Of a stretch of 64,000 nt of DNA, positions 41,800-51,516 are shown piece after piece. Numbering within the stretch: position 1 is the stretch's first letter; each line of letters begins with the position of its first letter. Source of the stretch: Hemicordylus capensis (taxonomy: Eukaryota > Chordata > Lepidosauria > Squamata > Cordylidae); assembly GCF_027244095.1 (NCBI RefSeq), contig NC_069669.1, positions 10,380,501 through 10,444,500 on the forward strand, in the 5' to 3' direction. Position numbers and translations under genes: made by a program. The notes below the pieces were generated by a model. The model was not told the DNA's origin, did not search any database, and saw nothing but the letters and a program-made list of their open reading frames with translations.

Positions 41800-42843
41800 G
41801 GGGAAGCCCCTAACAGGGCTGGAGTGTGGCTATCTACTGCAGGACTTCACGTCTTGGCCCTGGGGAGCCCTACAATTGTGGGAACGCGGCCTCTTTTTTT
41901 ATTCTTATTATTTTTACATTTCTAGCCCGCTCTTCTTCCAAGGAGCCCAAAGCGGTGTACCACATACTTGATTTTTTCCTCACAACAACCCTGTGAAGTA
42001 GGTTACGCTGAGAGAGAAGCGACTGGCCCAGAGTCATCCAGCTAGTATCATGTCTGAATGGGGATTTGGACCCAAGTCTCCCCGGTCCTATTAACTAGGG
42101 AACCCCTGATTTGGCTGTGGTGCTGGACTTCAACTCTTTGCACTGGGGAGCCCTGCAACTGTGGCAAGTGTCTGTATACTGGTGAAGCCCTGATTTAGCT
42201 GGGGATCGGCTTTCTCGTGCTGGACTTCGTGTCTCTGCACTGGGGAGCCATACAAATAGTGAGAGCGTGGCCCTCATAGGGGGCCGTACAAGGAGCAGAG
42301 CCCCCATTTCGGCTGAGGTGTGGCTTTCTCGTGCTGGACTTCACGTCTTGGCCCTGGGGAGCCCTACAATTGTGGGAGCGTGGCCTCTTTTTTTAATTTT
42401 TATTATTTTTACATCTCTAGCCCGCTCTTCTATCGAGGAGCCCAAAGCGGTGTACCACATACTTGATTTTTTCCTCACAACAACCCTGTGAAGTAGGTTA
42501 GGCTGAGAGAGAAGCGACTGGCCCACAGTCACCCAGCTAGTATCGTGTCTGAATGGGGATTTGGACCCAAGTCTCCCCGGTCCTAGTAAACTTGGGAACC
42601 CCTGATTTGGCTGTGGCGGCGGTTTCATGTGCTGGACTTCACGTCTTTGCACTGGGGAGCCCCACAATTGTAAGTATGGCCATCATAGTGGCTGTATACT
42701 GGGGAACCCCGATTTGGCTGAGGAGCGGCTTTATCATGCTGGACTTCATGTCCTGGCACTGGGGAGCCCCGAAAATGGTGGGAGCATGGCCTCCTCAGCC
42801 GAGCCTGAGTGTCTGTATGCTGCGTGGCTGCTCATTTATCTGC
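41800..42843 (+). repeat. Satellite units with a captured, duplicated CORE-type SINE
   Basis: 97/111-bp-like units are readable at 41806-41890, 42110-42380 and 42595-42840. Two copies of one CORE/MIR-like SINE (about 41890-42095 and 42382-42590, minus strand) interrupt the same unit position after GGCCTCTTTTTTT. The SINE therefore entered once and was copied with its satellite flanks, offset about 490 bp. Confidence 0.75.
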
Positions 42844-43435
42844 AGGGTGCCGTTCCTCGCTGTGTGACTTCACCCTTCATCTTGCGAGTGGTGATGAGTT
42901 GGCATCTCCCAACTGCCCTGTCCCTAGTCTTCAGCTTGGTGCGCCCTGCCCACGAGAAAGCCAGGGACGGTGGAAGTGCGGCATCCATGACCTCTTCAAG
43001 CAGCGTGGTGTGCCGAGCGGGCCCTGCTGGCTGGCTGAAGGCACACGGTGAGTGGACTCCGGTTAGGCCGGGAGATGCGGCCCGAAGCCTTGCGCTGAGG
43101 TCTCCTTCTCCTTGGCTTGGGCTCTTGGATGGACAGGGCTTCAGGGTCCTCAAGAAGCCCTTCTAAAGAGGGGAAAGTGTCAAGATCTGGAAACTGACAA
43201 AGCTCTTTTTCTTTCTTTAGAAGGCAGTGGGGAGCAAGGACAGAAAAAAGAGGTGCAGAAGGAGGAAGAGAAACAAGCAGGAAGACGCCAGCGGAGACGT
43301 GAAAAGAAGCAGGAGGAGACCGGCTCTCCAGGAGCTTAGCAGAAGAAACGGGCAGGCTGTGCTTCCACCAGGCGGACGGCATCATTTCTCTCTCTCTCTC
43401 GGCCACTGATCACTCTGCGTGGGGCTGCAGATGGC
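42843..43435 (+). repeat. Exon-intron-like block, copy 2 (best splice signals)
   Basis: The left part is open in a plus frame (HEKARDGGSAASMTSSSS, then GPAGWLKAH). It ends at CACG|GTGAGT (donor at 43048), followed by a 173-base interval ending TTTTTCTTTCTTTAG at 43220. It then reads EGSGEQGQKKEVQKEEEKQ in the same frame and phase to a stop at 43339. The intron is close to the minimum vertebrate size. Both ends fit the splice consensus, so this may be a real exon pair of an unknown transcript, coding or not. Confidence 0.5.
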
Positions 43436-43884
43436 CCTGTAGCGTGGCATTCCTCGTGCTGGACTTCATGTCTTTGCACTAAGGAGCCCTGACAGGGGTG
43501 GGAGTGCGGCCTTCTCAGGCTGCCCCGAATCTCTCTGCACTGAGTCTCTTGCAATTGGGTGGGAGGTGGCTTGCTCATGCTGGACCTGAAGTATGTGCGC
43601 TGAGCCGCCCCTGGTCGGGGCCGGGGGCGTTGCTTTCTCATGCTGAGCTTGATGCATGTGCGCTGAGCTGCCCCTGGCTGGGCTGGCCTGGGGGTGTTGC
43701 TTCCTCGCGCCGAGCCTTATAGGTATGTGCGCTGAGCCACCCCTGGTCGGGGCTGGGGGTGTTGCTTTTTGCTGCCAGGCCTTATGTCTGTGCACTGAGC
43801 CGCCCCAGTGAGGGCTGGGGGCGTTGCTTCCTCGCGCTGTGCTTCACGTCTTTGCTCTGAGAAGCTCCTCATTTGGCCGGGGGT
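43436..43884 (+). repeat. Short (62-69 bp) GC-rich satellite variants
   Basis: After one ordinary unit, GTGCGCTGAG-type motifs occur at about 43595, 43659, 43728 and 43790 with spacing 64, 69 and 62 bp. Each also has CCCCTGGTCGGGG-like and GGCGTTGCTTTCTC-like parts. This is a local subfamily shortened relative to the 97-bp unit. Confidence 0.65.
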
Positions 43885-44405
43885 GGCTCTCTCCAATCCT
43901 TGCTACATGACTTTGTCCTTCATGCTCTGAGTGGTGTTGAGCTGGCCACTCCGCCCTGCCCACGGAGGAAGCTCGGGACGGTAGAAGTGTGGCCTCCCTG
44001 ACCTCTTCAAGCAGCAGCAGCAGCAGCCTCTGCTGGCTGAAGGCACACGCCTGACGCTTGGTGTGCTCACACTCCTTGGCTTGGGCTCTTGCATGAGCTG
44101 TGCTGCTCCTCAAGAAGGCCTTCTAAAGAGGGAAAAGAGTCAAGAGCTGTGAGAAGCTGATCTCTTGCCTTAGGAGGCAAGGGAGAGAAAGGGCAGAAGA
44201 AAGAAGTGCCGCGGGCTGGCGAAAAAGGAGCACCAGGAGGAGACCTGAAGATGGAAGAAGGAGGCGGAGGAGACTGGCTCTCAAGCAGCTTCACAGAAGA
44301 AAGAAGGGGGAGATTCCCCTTCGACCAGCTGGAGGGCCTGTTTGCTGGCTTGCTCTCTGCTCTTTCTCCCTGAGTAGAGGCTGATTTACCTGGAGCCTGG
44401 CTGCT
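43885..44405 (+). repeat. Exon-intron-like block, copy 3
   Basis: CCTGACCTCTTCAAGCAGCA aligns with copies 1 and 2, here with a (CAG)n expansion. The donor is lost (CACACGCCTGAC). A weaker acceptor CTTGCCTTAG ends at 44173. The downstream frame reads GKGEKGQKKEVPRAGEKG and then GRFPFDQLEGLFAGLLSAL before a stop at 44371, parallel to GRFCFYKLEGLITDFLSAM in copy 1. Confidence 0.5.
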
Positions 44406-44520
44406 TCAGAAGGCTTGGGATGTCCCTGCCCTGAGTAGCCTCTGGTTTGGGAGGGGCGTGGACATAACAGGATGGACTCGGTGTCCATATGCTCAGTGGC
44501 CCTTTCCTGAACTGGGCTGC

Positions 44521-45599
44521 GGCATTCTCGTGCTGGACTTCATGTCTTTGCACTGGGGAGCCATACAAATAGTGAGAGGGTGGCCCTCATAGAGGCCGTC
44601 CAAGGGGCAGCCCCTATTTCAGCTGAGGTGTGGCTTTCTCATGCGGGACTTTATGTCTTTGCACTGGGGAGCCCTGCAACTGTGGCAAGTGTCTGTATAC
44701 TGAAGAAGCCCTGATTTAGCTGGGGAGTGGCTTTCTGGTGCTGGACTTTATGTCTTTGCACTCGGGAGCCCTGCAACTGTGGTAAGTGTCTGTATACTGG
44801 AGAAGCCCTGATTTAGCTGGGGAGTGGCTTTCTGGTGCTGGACTTTATGTCTTTGCACTCGGGAGCCCTGCAACTGTGGTAAGTGTCTGTATACTGGAGA
44901 AGCCCTGATTTAGCTGGGGAGTGGTTTTCTGGTGCTGGACTTTATGTCTTTGCACTGGGGAGCCCTGCAACTGTGGCAAGTGTCTGTATACTGGAGAAGC
45001 CCTGATTTAGCTGGGGAGTGGCTTTCTGGTGCTGGACTTTATGTCTTTGCACTGGGGAGCCCTGCAACTGTGGCAAGTGTCTGTATACTGAAGAAGCCCT
45101 GATTTAGCTGGGGAGTGGCTTTCTCGTGCTGGACTTTATGTCTTTGCACTCGAGAGCCCTGCAACTGTGGCAAGTGTCTGTATACTGGAGAAGCCCTGAT
45201 TTAGCTGGGGAGTGGCTTTCTCGTGCTGGACTTTATGTCTTTGCACTGGGGAGCCCTGCAATTGTGGCAAGTGTCTGTATACTGAAGAAGCCCTGATTTA
45301 GCTGGGGAGCGGCTTTCTCATGCTGGACTTCATGTCTCTGCACTGGGGAGCCATACAAATAGTGAGAGGGTGGCCCTCATAGAGGCCGTCCAAGGGGCAG
45401 CCCCTATTTCAGCTGAGGTGTGGCTTTCTCGTGCTGGACTTTATGTCTTTGCACTGGGTAGCCCCACAACTGTGGCAAGTGTCTGTATACTGGAGAAGCC
45501 CTGATTTAGCTGGGGAGTGGCTTTATCGTGCTGGACTTTATGTCTTTGCACTGGGGAGCCCCACAACTGTGGCAAGTGTCTGTATACTGGAGAAGCCCT
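44521..45599 (+). repeat. 97-bp satellite block (first homogeneous block)
   Basis: Unit: GGCTTTCTGGTGCTGGACTT, TATGTCTTTGCACTGGGGAG, CCCTGCAACTGTGGCAAGTG, TCTGTATACTGGAGAAGCCC, TGATTTAGCTGGGGAGT. Starts at 44731, 44828 and 44925 give the 97-bp period. The 111-bp variant lies at about 44530-44640 and 45320-45430. Since 97 is not a multiple of three, open frames of 80-149 codons here shift from unit to unit and are not genes. Confidence 0.9.
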
Positions 45600-46319
45600 G
45601 ATCAGGCTGGGGATATCAGCAGTCGAGCACTTTCTTTAATGGAATATAAAGTTCAAAATTTAGGACTGTCCTTTGTTCCATTGTCTTTTCATGATGAATT
45701 TAAATTAGAGGTGGATTTATTCAACCTAGAGAGACTCATAAAATTACGGATTATGTTTGGAGATACCTAGGAATCTGATCAGGAAAGGTTTTGACCTAAA
45801 TCTCATCTTGTTCCATATCTTGAACATACCACTGTTACTGTTTTCATGAATGAAGTTAAATCGAACTATAGATATATATAGATATATATAGAAAATTGGA
45901 AAAGCAATATAAACGTATGAAATTCAAACATGGAAATTTAACAAGGGAAGAATGGGAGGCTGTTCAGGATTTGTCTAATGATGGCAGTATAGTTATAAAA
46001 CCTGCGGACAAAGGTAGGGCTTTGGTTATTCAGGCTTGGGAAAAGTATGATCTAGAAATTAATACTCAGCTGGCTGATCGGACTACATATGTCCCTATTG
46101 AACATCCGGCAGACGCTGTAGGATATATTAAGCATTTTCGGTACCATTGAAGCCAGTACAATTTGGTATCCAGTAGCATTTCTAATTTAGAAACCACTGG
46201 TAGGTACAGTGTCATTTTGGAAGAAATAAATGTAATCACTAAAAATTTCTAACCCTTTAAGTTAATGTAAATTGTTGAAGGTATTTTGAAATGATGCATA
46301 TGTTATTATGTATTCAGCT

Positions 46320-46392
46320 GGCTTCTCCTGATGAAGTCTTGTTCAAGTAGGAGGAAACAGGTTAAAATGACTTAGGATACCTGTTGGGAACT
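46320..46392 (+). ncRNA. Hammerhead-ribozyme-like motif, A1
   Basis: Order of a hammerhead: stem I strand GCTTCTC, core CTGATGA, stem II region, core GAAA, stem III CAGGT...ACCTG closed by the A-U core pair, then the UH site (predicted cut after 46385) and stem I strand GGGAA. Stem III and both core strings are clear; stem II is weak next to the core. Hammerheads are known in PLE terminal regions. Activity not shown. Confidence 0.6.
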
Positions 46393-46456
46393 TTTTGGAC
46401 AAGGAGCATCTATCAGAAGGAGCAACATTTGTACATGGAGCTACCTTTAGAATAGG

Positions 46457-46757
46457 AACTTGTAAAGAGAAAAGATTTGGTAGGACTTTTGGAGTAACAA
46501 CTTGAATACAGAACCAGCAAGAGAAATGATTTGGTAGGACTTTTGGAGTAACAACTTGAATACAGAACCAGCAAGAGAAATGATTTGGTAGGACTTTTGG
46601 AGTAACAACTTGAATACGGAACCAGCAAGAGAAATGATTTGGTAAGACTTTTGGAGTAACAACTTGAATACAGAACCAGCAAGAGAAATGATTTGGTAAG
46701 ACTTTTGGAGTAACAACTTGAATACAGAACCAGCAAGAGAAAAGATCTGGTAGGACT
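46457..46757 (+). repeat. 54-bp VNTR inside the PLE fragment
   Basis: Unit: GATTTGGTAAGACTTTTGGA, GTAACAACTTGAATACAGAA, CCAGCAAGAGAAAT. Five copies here. In the other fragments: 3 (near 49505-49690), 4 (52388-52622), 3 (53260-53435), 5 (55510-55815), 3 (56450-56630), 4 (58625-58860), 3 (59495-59675), 4 (61768-62003), 3 (62635-62815). Type-A fragments vary from 3 to 5; type-B always have 3. Fifty-four is a multiple of three, so minus-strand frames stay open by periodicity. Confidence 0.9.
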
Positions 46758-46930
46758 TTATGTCTACATGTAATAGGACCACGGACATTATTGACCTTCA
46801 GCTACAATGTTTTGGGGTTGAGAACACAGACAATTTCTCTAGCAATTTGTGTGTTTCATTCATGTAATTTGTGTGTGTGAAATAGACTCTTCTACACGGT
46901 ATATATACTATCCTGTATATGTTTGTTGAG

Positions 46931-48646
46931 CCCTACATCTGCGGCAAGTGTCTGTATACAGGAGAAGCCCTGATTTAGCTGAGGAGCAGCTTTCTCATGC
47001 TGGACTTCATGTCTCTGCACGGGGGGCCCATAGAAATAGTGAGAGCGTGGCCCTCGTGGGGGCCGTACAATGAGCAGCCCCTATTTCAGCTGAGGGGTGG
47101 CTTTCTCGTGCTGGACTTTATGTCTTTGCACTGGGGAGCCCCACAACTGTGGCAAGTGTCTGTATACTGGAGAAGCCCTGATTTAGCTGGGGAGTGGCTT
47201 TCTGGTGCTGGACTTTATGTCTTTGCACTGGGGAGCCCCACAACTGTGGCAAGTGTCTGTATACTGGAGAAGCCCTGATTTACCTGGGGAGTGGCTTTCT
47301 CGTGCTGGACTTTATGTCTTTGCACTGGGGAGCCCCGCAACTGTGGCAAGTGTCTGTATACTGGAGAAGCCCTGATTTAGCTGGGGAGTGGCTTTCTCGT
47401 GCTGGACTTTATGTCTTTGGACTGGGGAGCCCCACAACTGTGGCAAGTGTCTGTATACTGGAGAAGCCCTGATTTAGCTGGGGAGTGGCTTTCTGGTGCT
47501 GGACTTTATGTCTTTGCACTGGGGAGCCCTACAACTGTGGCAAGTGTCTGTATACTGGAGAAGCCCTGATTTAGCTGGGGAGTGGCTTTCTGGTGCTGGA
47601 CTTTATGTCTTTGCACTGGGGAGCCCCGCAACTGTGGCAAGTGTCTGTATACTGGAGAAGCCCTGATTTAGCTGGGGAGTGGCTTTCTGGTGCTGGACTT
47701 TATGTCTTTGCACTGGGGAGCCCCACAACTGCGGCAAGTGTCTGTATACTGGAGAAGCCCTGATTTAGCTGGGGAGTGGCTTTCTCGTGCTGGACTTTAT
47801 GTCTTTGCACTCGAGAGCCCCGCAACTGTGGTAAGTGTCTGTATACTGGAGAAGCCCTGATTTAGCTGGGGAGTGGTTTTCTGGTGCTGGACTTTATGTC
47901 TTTGCACTGGGGAGCCCTGCAACTGTGGCAAGTGTCTGTATACTGGAGAAGCCCTGATTTAGCTGGGGAGTGGCTTTCTGGTGCTGGACTTTATGTCTTT
48001 GCACTGGGGAGCCCTGCAACTGTGGCAAGTGTCTGTATACTGAAGAAGCCCTGATTTAGCTGGGGAGTGGCTTTCTCGTGCTGGACTTTATGTCTTTGCA
48101 CTCGAGAGCCCTGCAACTGTGGCAAGTGTCTGTATACTGGAGAAGCCCTGATTTAGCTGGGGAGTGGCTTTCTCGTGCTGGACTTTATGTCTTTGCACTG
48201 GGGAGCCCTGCAATTGTGGCAAGTGTCTGTATACTGAAGAAGCCCTGATTTAGCTGGGGAGCGGCTTTCTCATGCTGGACTTCATGTCTCTGCACTGGGG
48301 AGCCATACAAATAGTGAGAGGGTGGCCCTCATAGAGGCCGTCCAAGGGGCAGCCCCTATTTCAGCTGAGGTGTGGCTTTCTCGTGCTGGACTTTATGTCT
48401 TTGCACTGGGTAGCCCCACAACTGTGGCAAGTGTCTGTATACTGGAGAAGCCCTGATTTAGCTGGGGAGTGGCTTTATCGTGCTGGACTTTATGTCTTTG
48501 CACTGGGGAGCCCCACAACTGTGGCAAGTGTCTGTATACTGAAGAAGCCCTGATTTAGCTGGGGAGTGGCTTTCTGGTGCTGGACTTTGTCTTTGCACTG
48601 GGGAGCCCTACAACTGTGGCAAGTGTCTGTATACTGAAGAAGCCCT
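46931..48646 (+). repeat. 97-bp satellite block
   Basis: About 17 units. The first carries CATCTGCGGCAAGTG and a 111-bp variant with GGGGGCCCATAGAAATAGTG. The rest alternate CTGGTGCTGG and CTCGTGCTGG forms. Confidence 0.9.
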
Positions 48647-49866
48647 GATCAGGCTGGGGATATCAGCAGTCGAGCACTTTCTTTAATGGAATATAAAGTT
48701 CAAAATTTAGGACTGTCCTTTGTTCCATTGTCTTTTCATGATGAATTTAAATTAGAGGTGGATTTATTCAACCTAGAGAGACTCATAAAATTACGGATTA
48801 TGTTTGGAGATACCTAGGAATCTGATCAGGAAAGGTTTTGACCTAAATCTCATCTTGTTCCATATCTTGAACATACCACTGTTACTGTTTTCATGAATGA
48901 AGTTAAATCGAACTATAGATATATATAGATATATATAGAAAATTGGAAAAGCAATATAAACGTATGAAATTCAAACATGGAAATTTAACAAGGGAAGAAT
49001 GGGAGGCTGTTCAGGATTTGTCTAATGATGGCAATATAGTTATAAAACCTGCGGACAAAGGTAGGGCTTTGGTTATTCAGGCTTGGGAAAAGTATGATCT
49101 AGAAATTAATACTCAGCTGGCTGATCGGACTACATATGTCCCTATTGAACATCCGGCAGACGCTGTAGGATATATTAAGCATTTTCGGTACCATTGAAGC
49201 CAGTACAATTTGGTATCCAGTAGCATTTCTAATTTAGAAACCACTGGTAGGTACAGTGTCATTTTGGAAGAAATAAATGTAATCACTAAAAATTTCTAAC
49301 CCTTTAAGTTAATGTAAATTGTTGAAGGTATTTTGAAATGATGCATGTGTTGTTATGTATTCAGCTGGCTTCTCCTGATGAAGTCCTGTTCAAGTAGGAG
49401 GAAACAGGTTAAAATGACTTAGGATACCTGTTGGGAACTTTTTGGACAAGGAGCATCTATCAGAAGGAGCAACATTTGTACATGGAGCTACCTTTAGAAT
49501 AAGAACTTGTAAAGAGAAAAGATTTGGTAGGACTTTTGGAGTAACAACTTGAATACAGAACCAGCAAGAGAAATGATTTGGTAAGACTTTTGGAGTAACA
49601 ACTTGAATACAGAACCAGCAAGAGAAATGATTTGGTAAGACTTTTGGAGTAACAACTTGAATACAGAACCAGCAAGAGAAAAGATCTGGTAGGATTTATG
49701 TCTACATGTAATAGGACCATGGACATTATTGACTTTCGGCTACACTGTTTTGGGGTGGAGAACACAGACAATTTCTCTAGCAATTTGTGTGTTTCATTCA
49801 TGTAATTTGTGTGTGTGAAATAGACTCTTCTACACGGTATATATACTATCCTGTATATGTTTGTTG
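48647..49866 (+). mobile_element. Penelope-like element fragment A2 (fossil)
   Basis: Nearly identical to A1 in its protein remnants (49-kb copy encodes GNLTREEWEAVQDLS at 48985-49025) but with only three VNTR copies, so it is shorter. Broken, like all copies. Confidence 0.8.
49368..49439 (+). ncRNA. Hammerhead-ribozyme-like motif, A2
   Basis: Core CTGATGA and GAAA with stem III CAGGT/ACCTG; predicted site after 49432. Here stem II can form TCCT/AGGA, the best stem II among the ten motifs. Confidence 0.6.
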
Positions 49867-51516
49867 AGCCCTACATCTGTGGCAAGTGTCTGTATACAGG
49901 AGAAGCCCTGATTTAGCTTGGTAGCAGCTTTCTCATGCTGGACTTCATGTCTCTGCACGGGGGACCCATACAAATAGTGAGAGCGTGGCCCTTGTAGGGG
50001 CCGTACAATGAGCAGCCCCTATTTCAGCTGAGGGGTGGCTTTCTCGTGCTGGACTTTATGTCTTTGCACTGGGGAGCCCCACAACTGTGGTAAGTGTCTG
50101 TATACTGGAGAAGCCCTGATTTAGCTGGGGAGTGGCTTTCTGGTGCTGGACTTTATGTCTTTGCACTAGGGAGCCCCGCAACTGTGGCAAGTGTCTGTAT
50201 ACTGAAGAAGCCCTGATTTAGCTGGGGAGTGGCTTTCTCGTGCTGGACTTTATGTCTTTGCACTCGAGAGCCCTGCAACTGTGGCAAGTGTCTGTATACT
50301 GGAGAAGCCCTGATTTAGCTGGGGAGTGGCTTTCTCGTGCTGGACTTTATGTCTTTGCACTGGGGAGCCCTGCAACTGTGGCAAGTGTCTGTATACTGGA
50401 GAAGCCCTGATTTAGCTGGGGAGTGGCTTTCTGGTGCTGGACTTCATGTCTCTGCACTGGGGACCCATACAAATAGTGAGAGCGTGGCCCTCCTAGGGGC
50501 CGTACAAGGAGCAGCCCCTATTTCAGCTGAGGGGTGGCTTTCTCGTGCTGGACTTTATGTCTTTGCACTGGGGAGCCCTACAACTGTGGCAAGTGTCTGT
50601 ATACTGGAGAAGCCCTGATTTAGCTGGGGAGTGGCTTTCTGGTGCTGGACTTTATGTCTTTGCACTGGGGAGCCCCGCAACTGTGGCAAGTGTCTGTATA
50701 CTGAAGAAGCCCTGATTTAGCTAGGGAGTGGCTTTCTCGTGCTGGACTTTATGTCTTTGCACTGGGGAGCCCTGCAACTGTGGCAAGTGTCTGTATACTG
50801 GAGAAGCCCTGATTTAGCTGGGGAGTGGCTTTCTGGTGCTGGACTTCATGTCTCTGCACTGGGGACCCATACAAATAGTGAGAGCGTGGCCCTCCTAGGG
50901 GCCGTACAAGGAGCAGCCCCTATTTCAGCTGAGGGGTGGCTTTCTCGTGCTGGACTTTATGTCTTTGCACTGGGGAGCCCTACAACTGTGGCAAGTGCCT
51001 GTATACTGGAGAAGCCCTGATTTAGCTGGGGAGTGGCTTTCTGGTGCTGGACTTTATGTCTTTGCACTGGGGAGCCCCGCAACTGTGGCAAGTGTCTGTA
51101 TACTGAAGAAGCCCTGATTTAGCTGGGGAGTGGCTTTCTCGTGCTGGACTTTATGTCTTTGCACTGGGGAGCCCCGCAACTGTGGCAAGTGTCTGTATAC
51201 TGGAGAAGCCCTGATTTAGCTGGGGAGTGGCTTTCTCGTGCTGGACTTTATGTCTTTGCACTGGGGAGCCCTGCAACTGTGGCAAGTGTCTGTATACTGG
51301 AGAAGCCCTGATTTAGCTGGGGAGTGGCTTTCTGGTGCTGGACTTCATGTCTCTGCACTGGGGACCCATACAAATAGTGAGAGCGTGGCCCTCCTAGGGC
51401 CGTACAAGGAGCAGCCCCTATTTCAGCTGAGGGGTGGCTTTCTCGTGCTGGACTTTATGTCTTTGCACTGGGGAGCCCTACAACTGTGGCAAGTGTCTGT
51501 ATACTGGAGAAGCCCT
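49867..51516 (+). repeat. 97/111-bp satellite block with ~402-bp sub-repeats
   Basis: The set 50337-50738 is repeated almost exactly at 50739-51140, and partly again from 51238. Each set joins 97-bp units with one 111-bp variant (GGGGACCCATACAAATAGTG), showing an intermediate level of tandem duplication. Confidence 0.85.

Larger units (their letters stand above)
45600..46930 (+). mobile_element. Penelope-like element fragment A1 (fossil)
   Basis: A broken internal piece of a Penelope-like retroelement. 45630-45770 encodes QNLGLSFVPLSFHDEFKLEV, the conserved motif upstream of the PLE reverse transcriptase. 45896-46150 encodes GNLTREEWEAVQDLS and IVIKPADKG, the N-terminal RT region. The RT core and GIY-YIG endonuclease are absent. 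A hammerhead-like motif and a 54-bp VNTR follow, then an AT-rich end at TATATGTTTGTTGAGCCC. It is shared as part of the repeat unit, so all copies descend from one insertion. Confidence 0.8.

Noticed and set aside
41290-43000. C/D-box snoRNA host gene, suggested by TGATGA strings near the exon-like blocks
   Set aside because: No D box at proper distance with terminal stem complementarity could be found.
41024-44113. Minus-strand frames with TTLLEEV.DAA shared between block copies
   Set aside because: They are the antisense of the CTCTTCAAGCAG part. No splice logic on that strand, and the sense reading has better signals.
46413-46788. Minus-strand open frames with an 18-residue repeat (VLYSSCYSKSLTKSF-type), seen in every PLE fragment
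   Set aside because: They arise from the 54-bp VNTR, whose length is a multiple of three, so two frames stay open. No start context, no family match, and copy number changes freely.
47100-47300. Resemblance of CGKCLYTGEAL to a C2H2 zinc-finger linker (CGK...TGEKP)
   Set aside because: The unit is 97 bp, not 84, there are no His pairs at the right spacing, and the frame is not kept.
46997-47472. Plus-strand open frames reading MLDFMSLHWGAPQL... in the satellite
   Set aside because: The 97-bp unit shifts frame each time. Frames persist about three units by periodicity only, and the same sequence is read in all three frames.
44521-48646. CRISPR-like repeat array
   Set aside because: Units abut with no unique spacers, and the genome is a vertebrate one.
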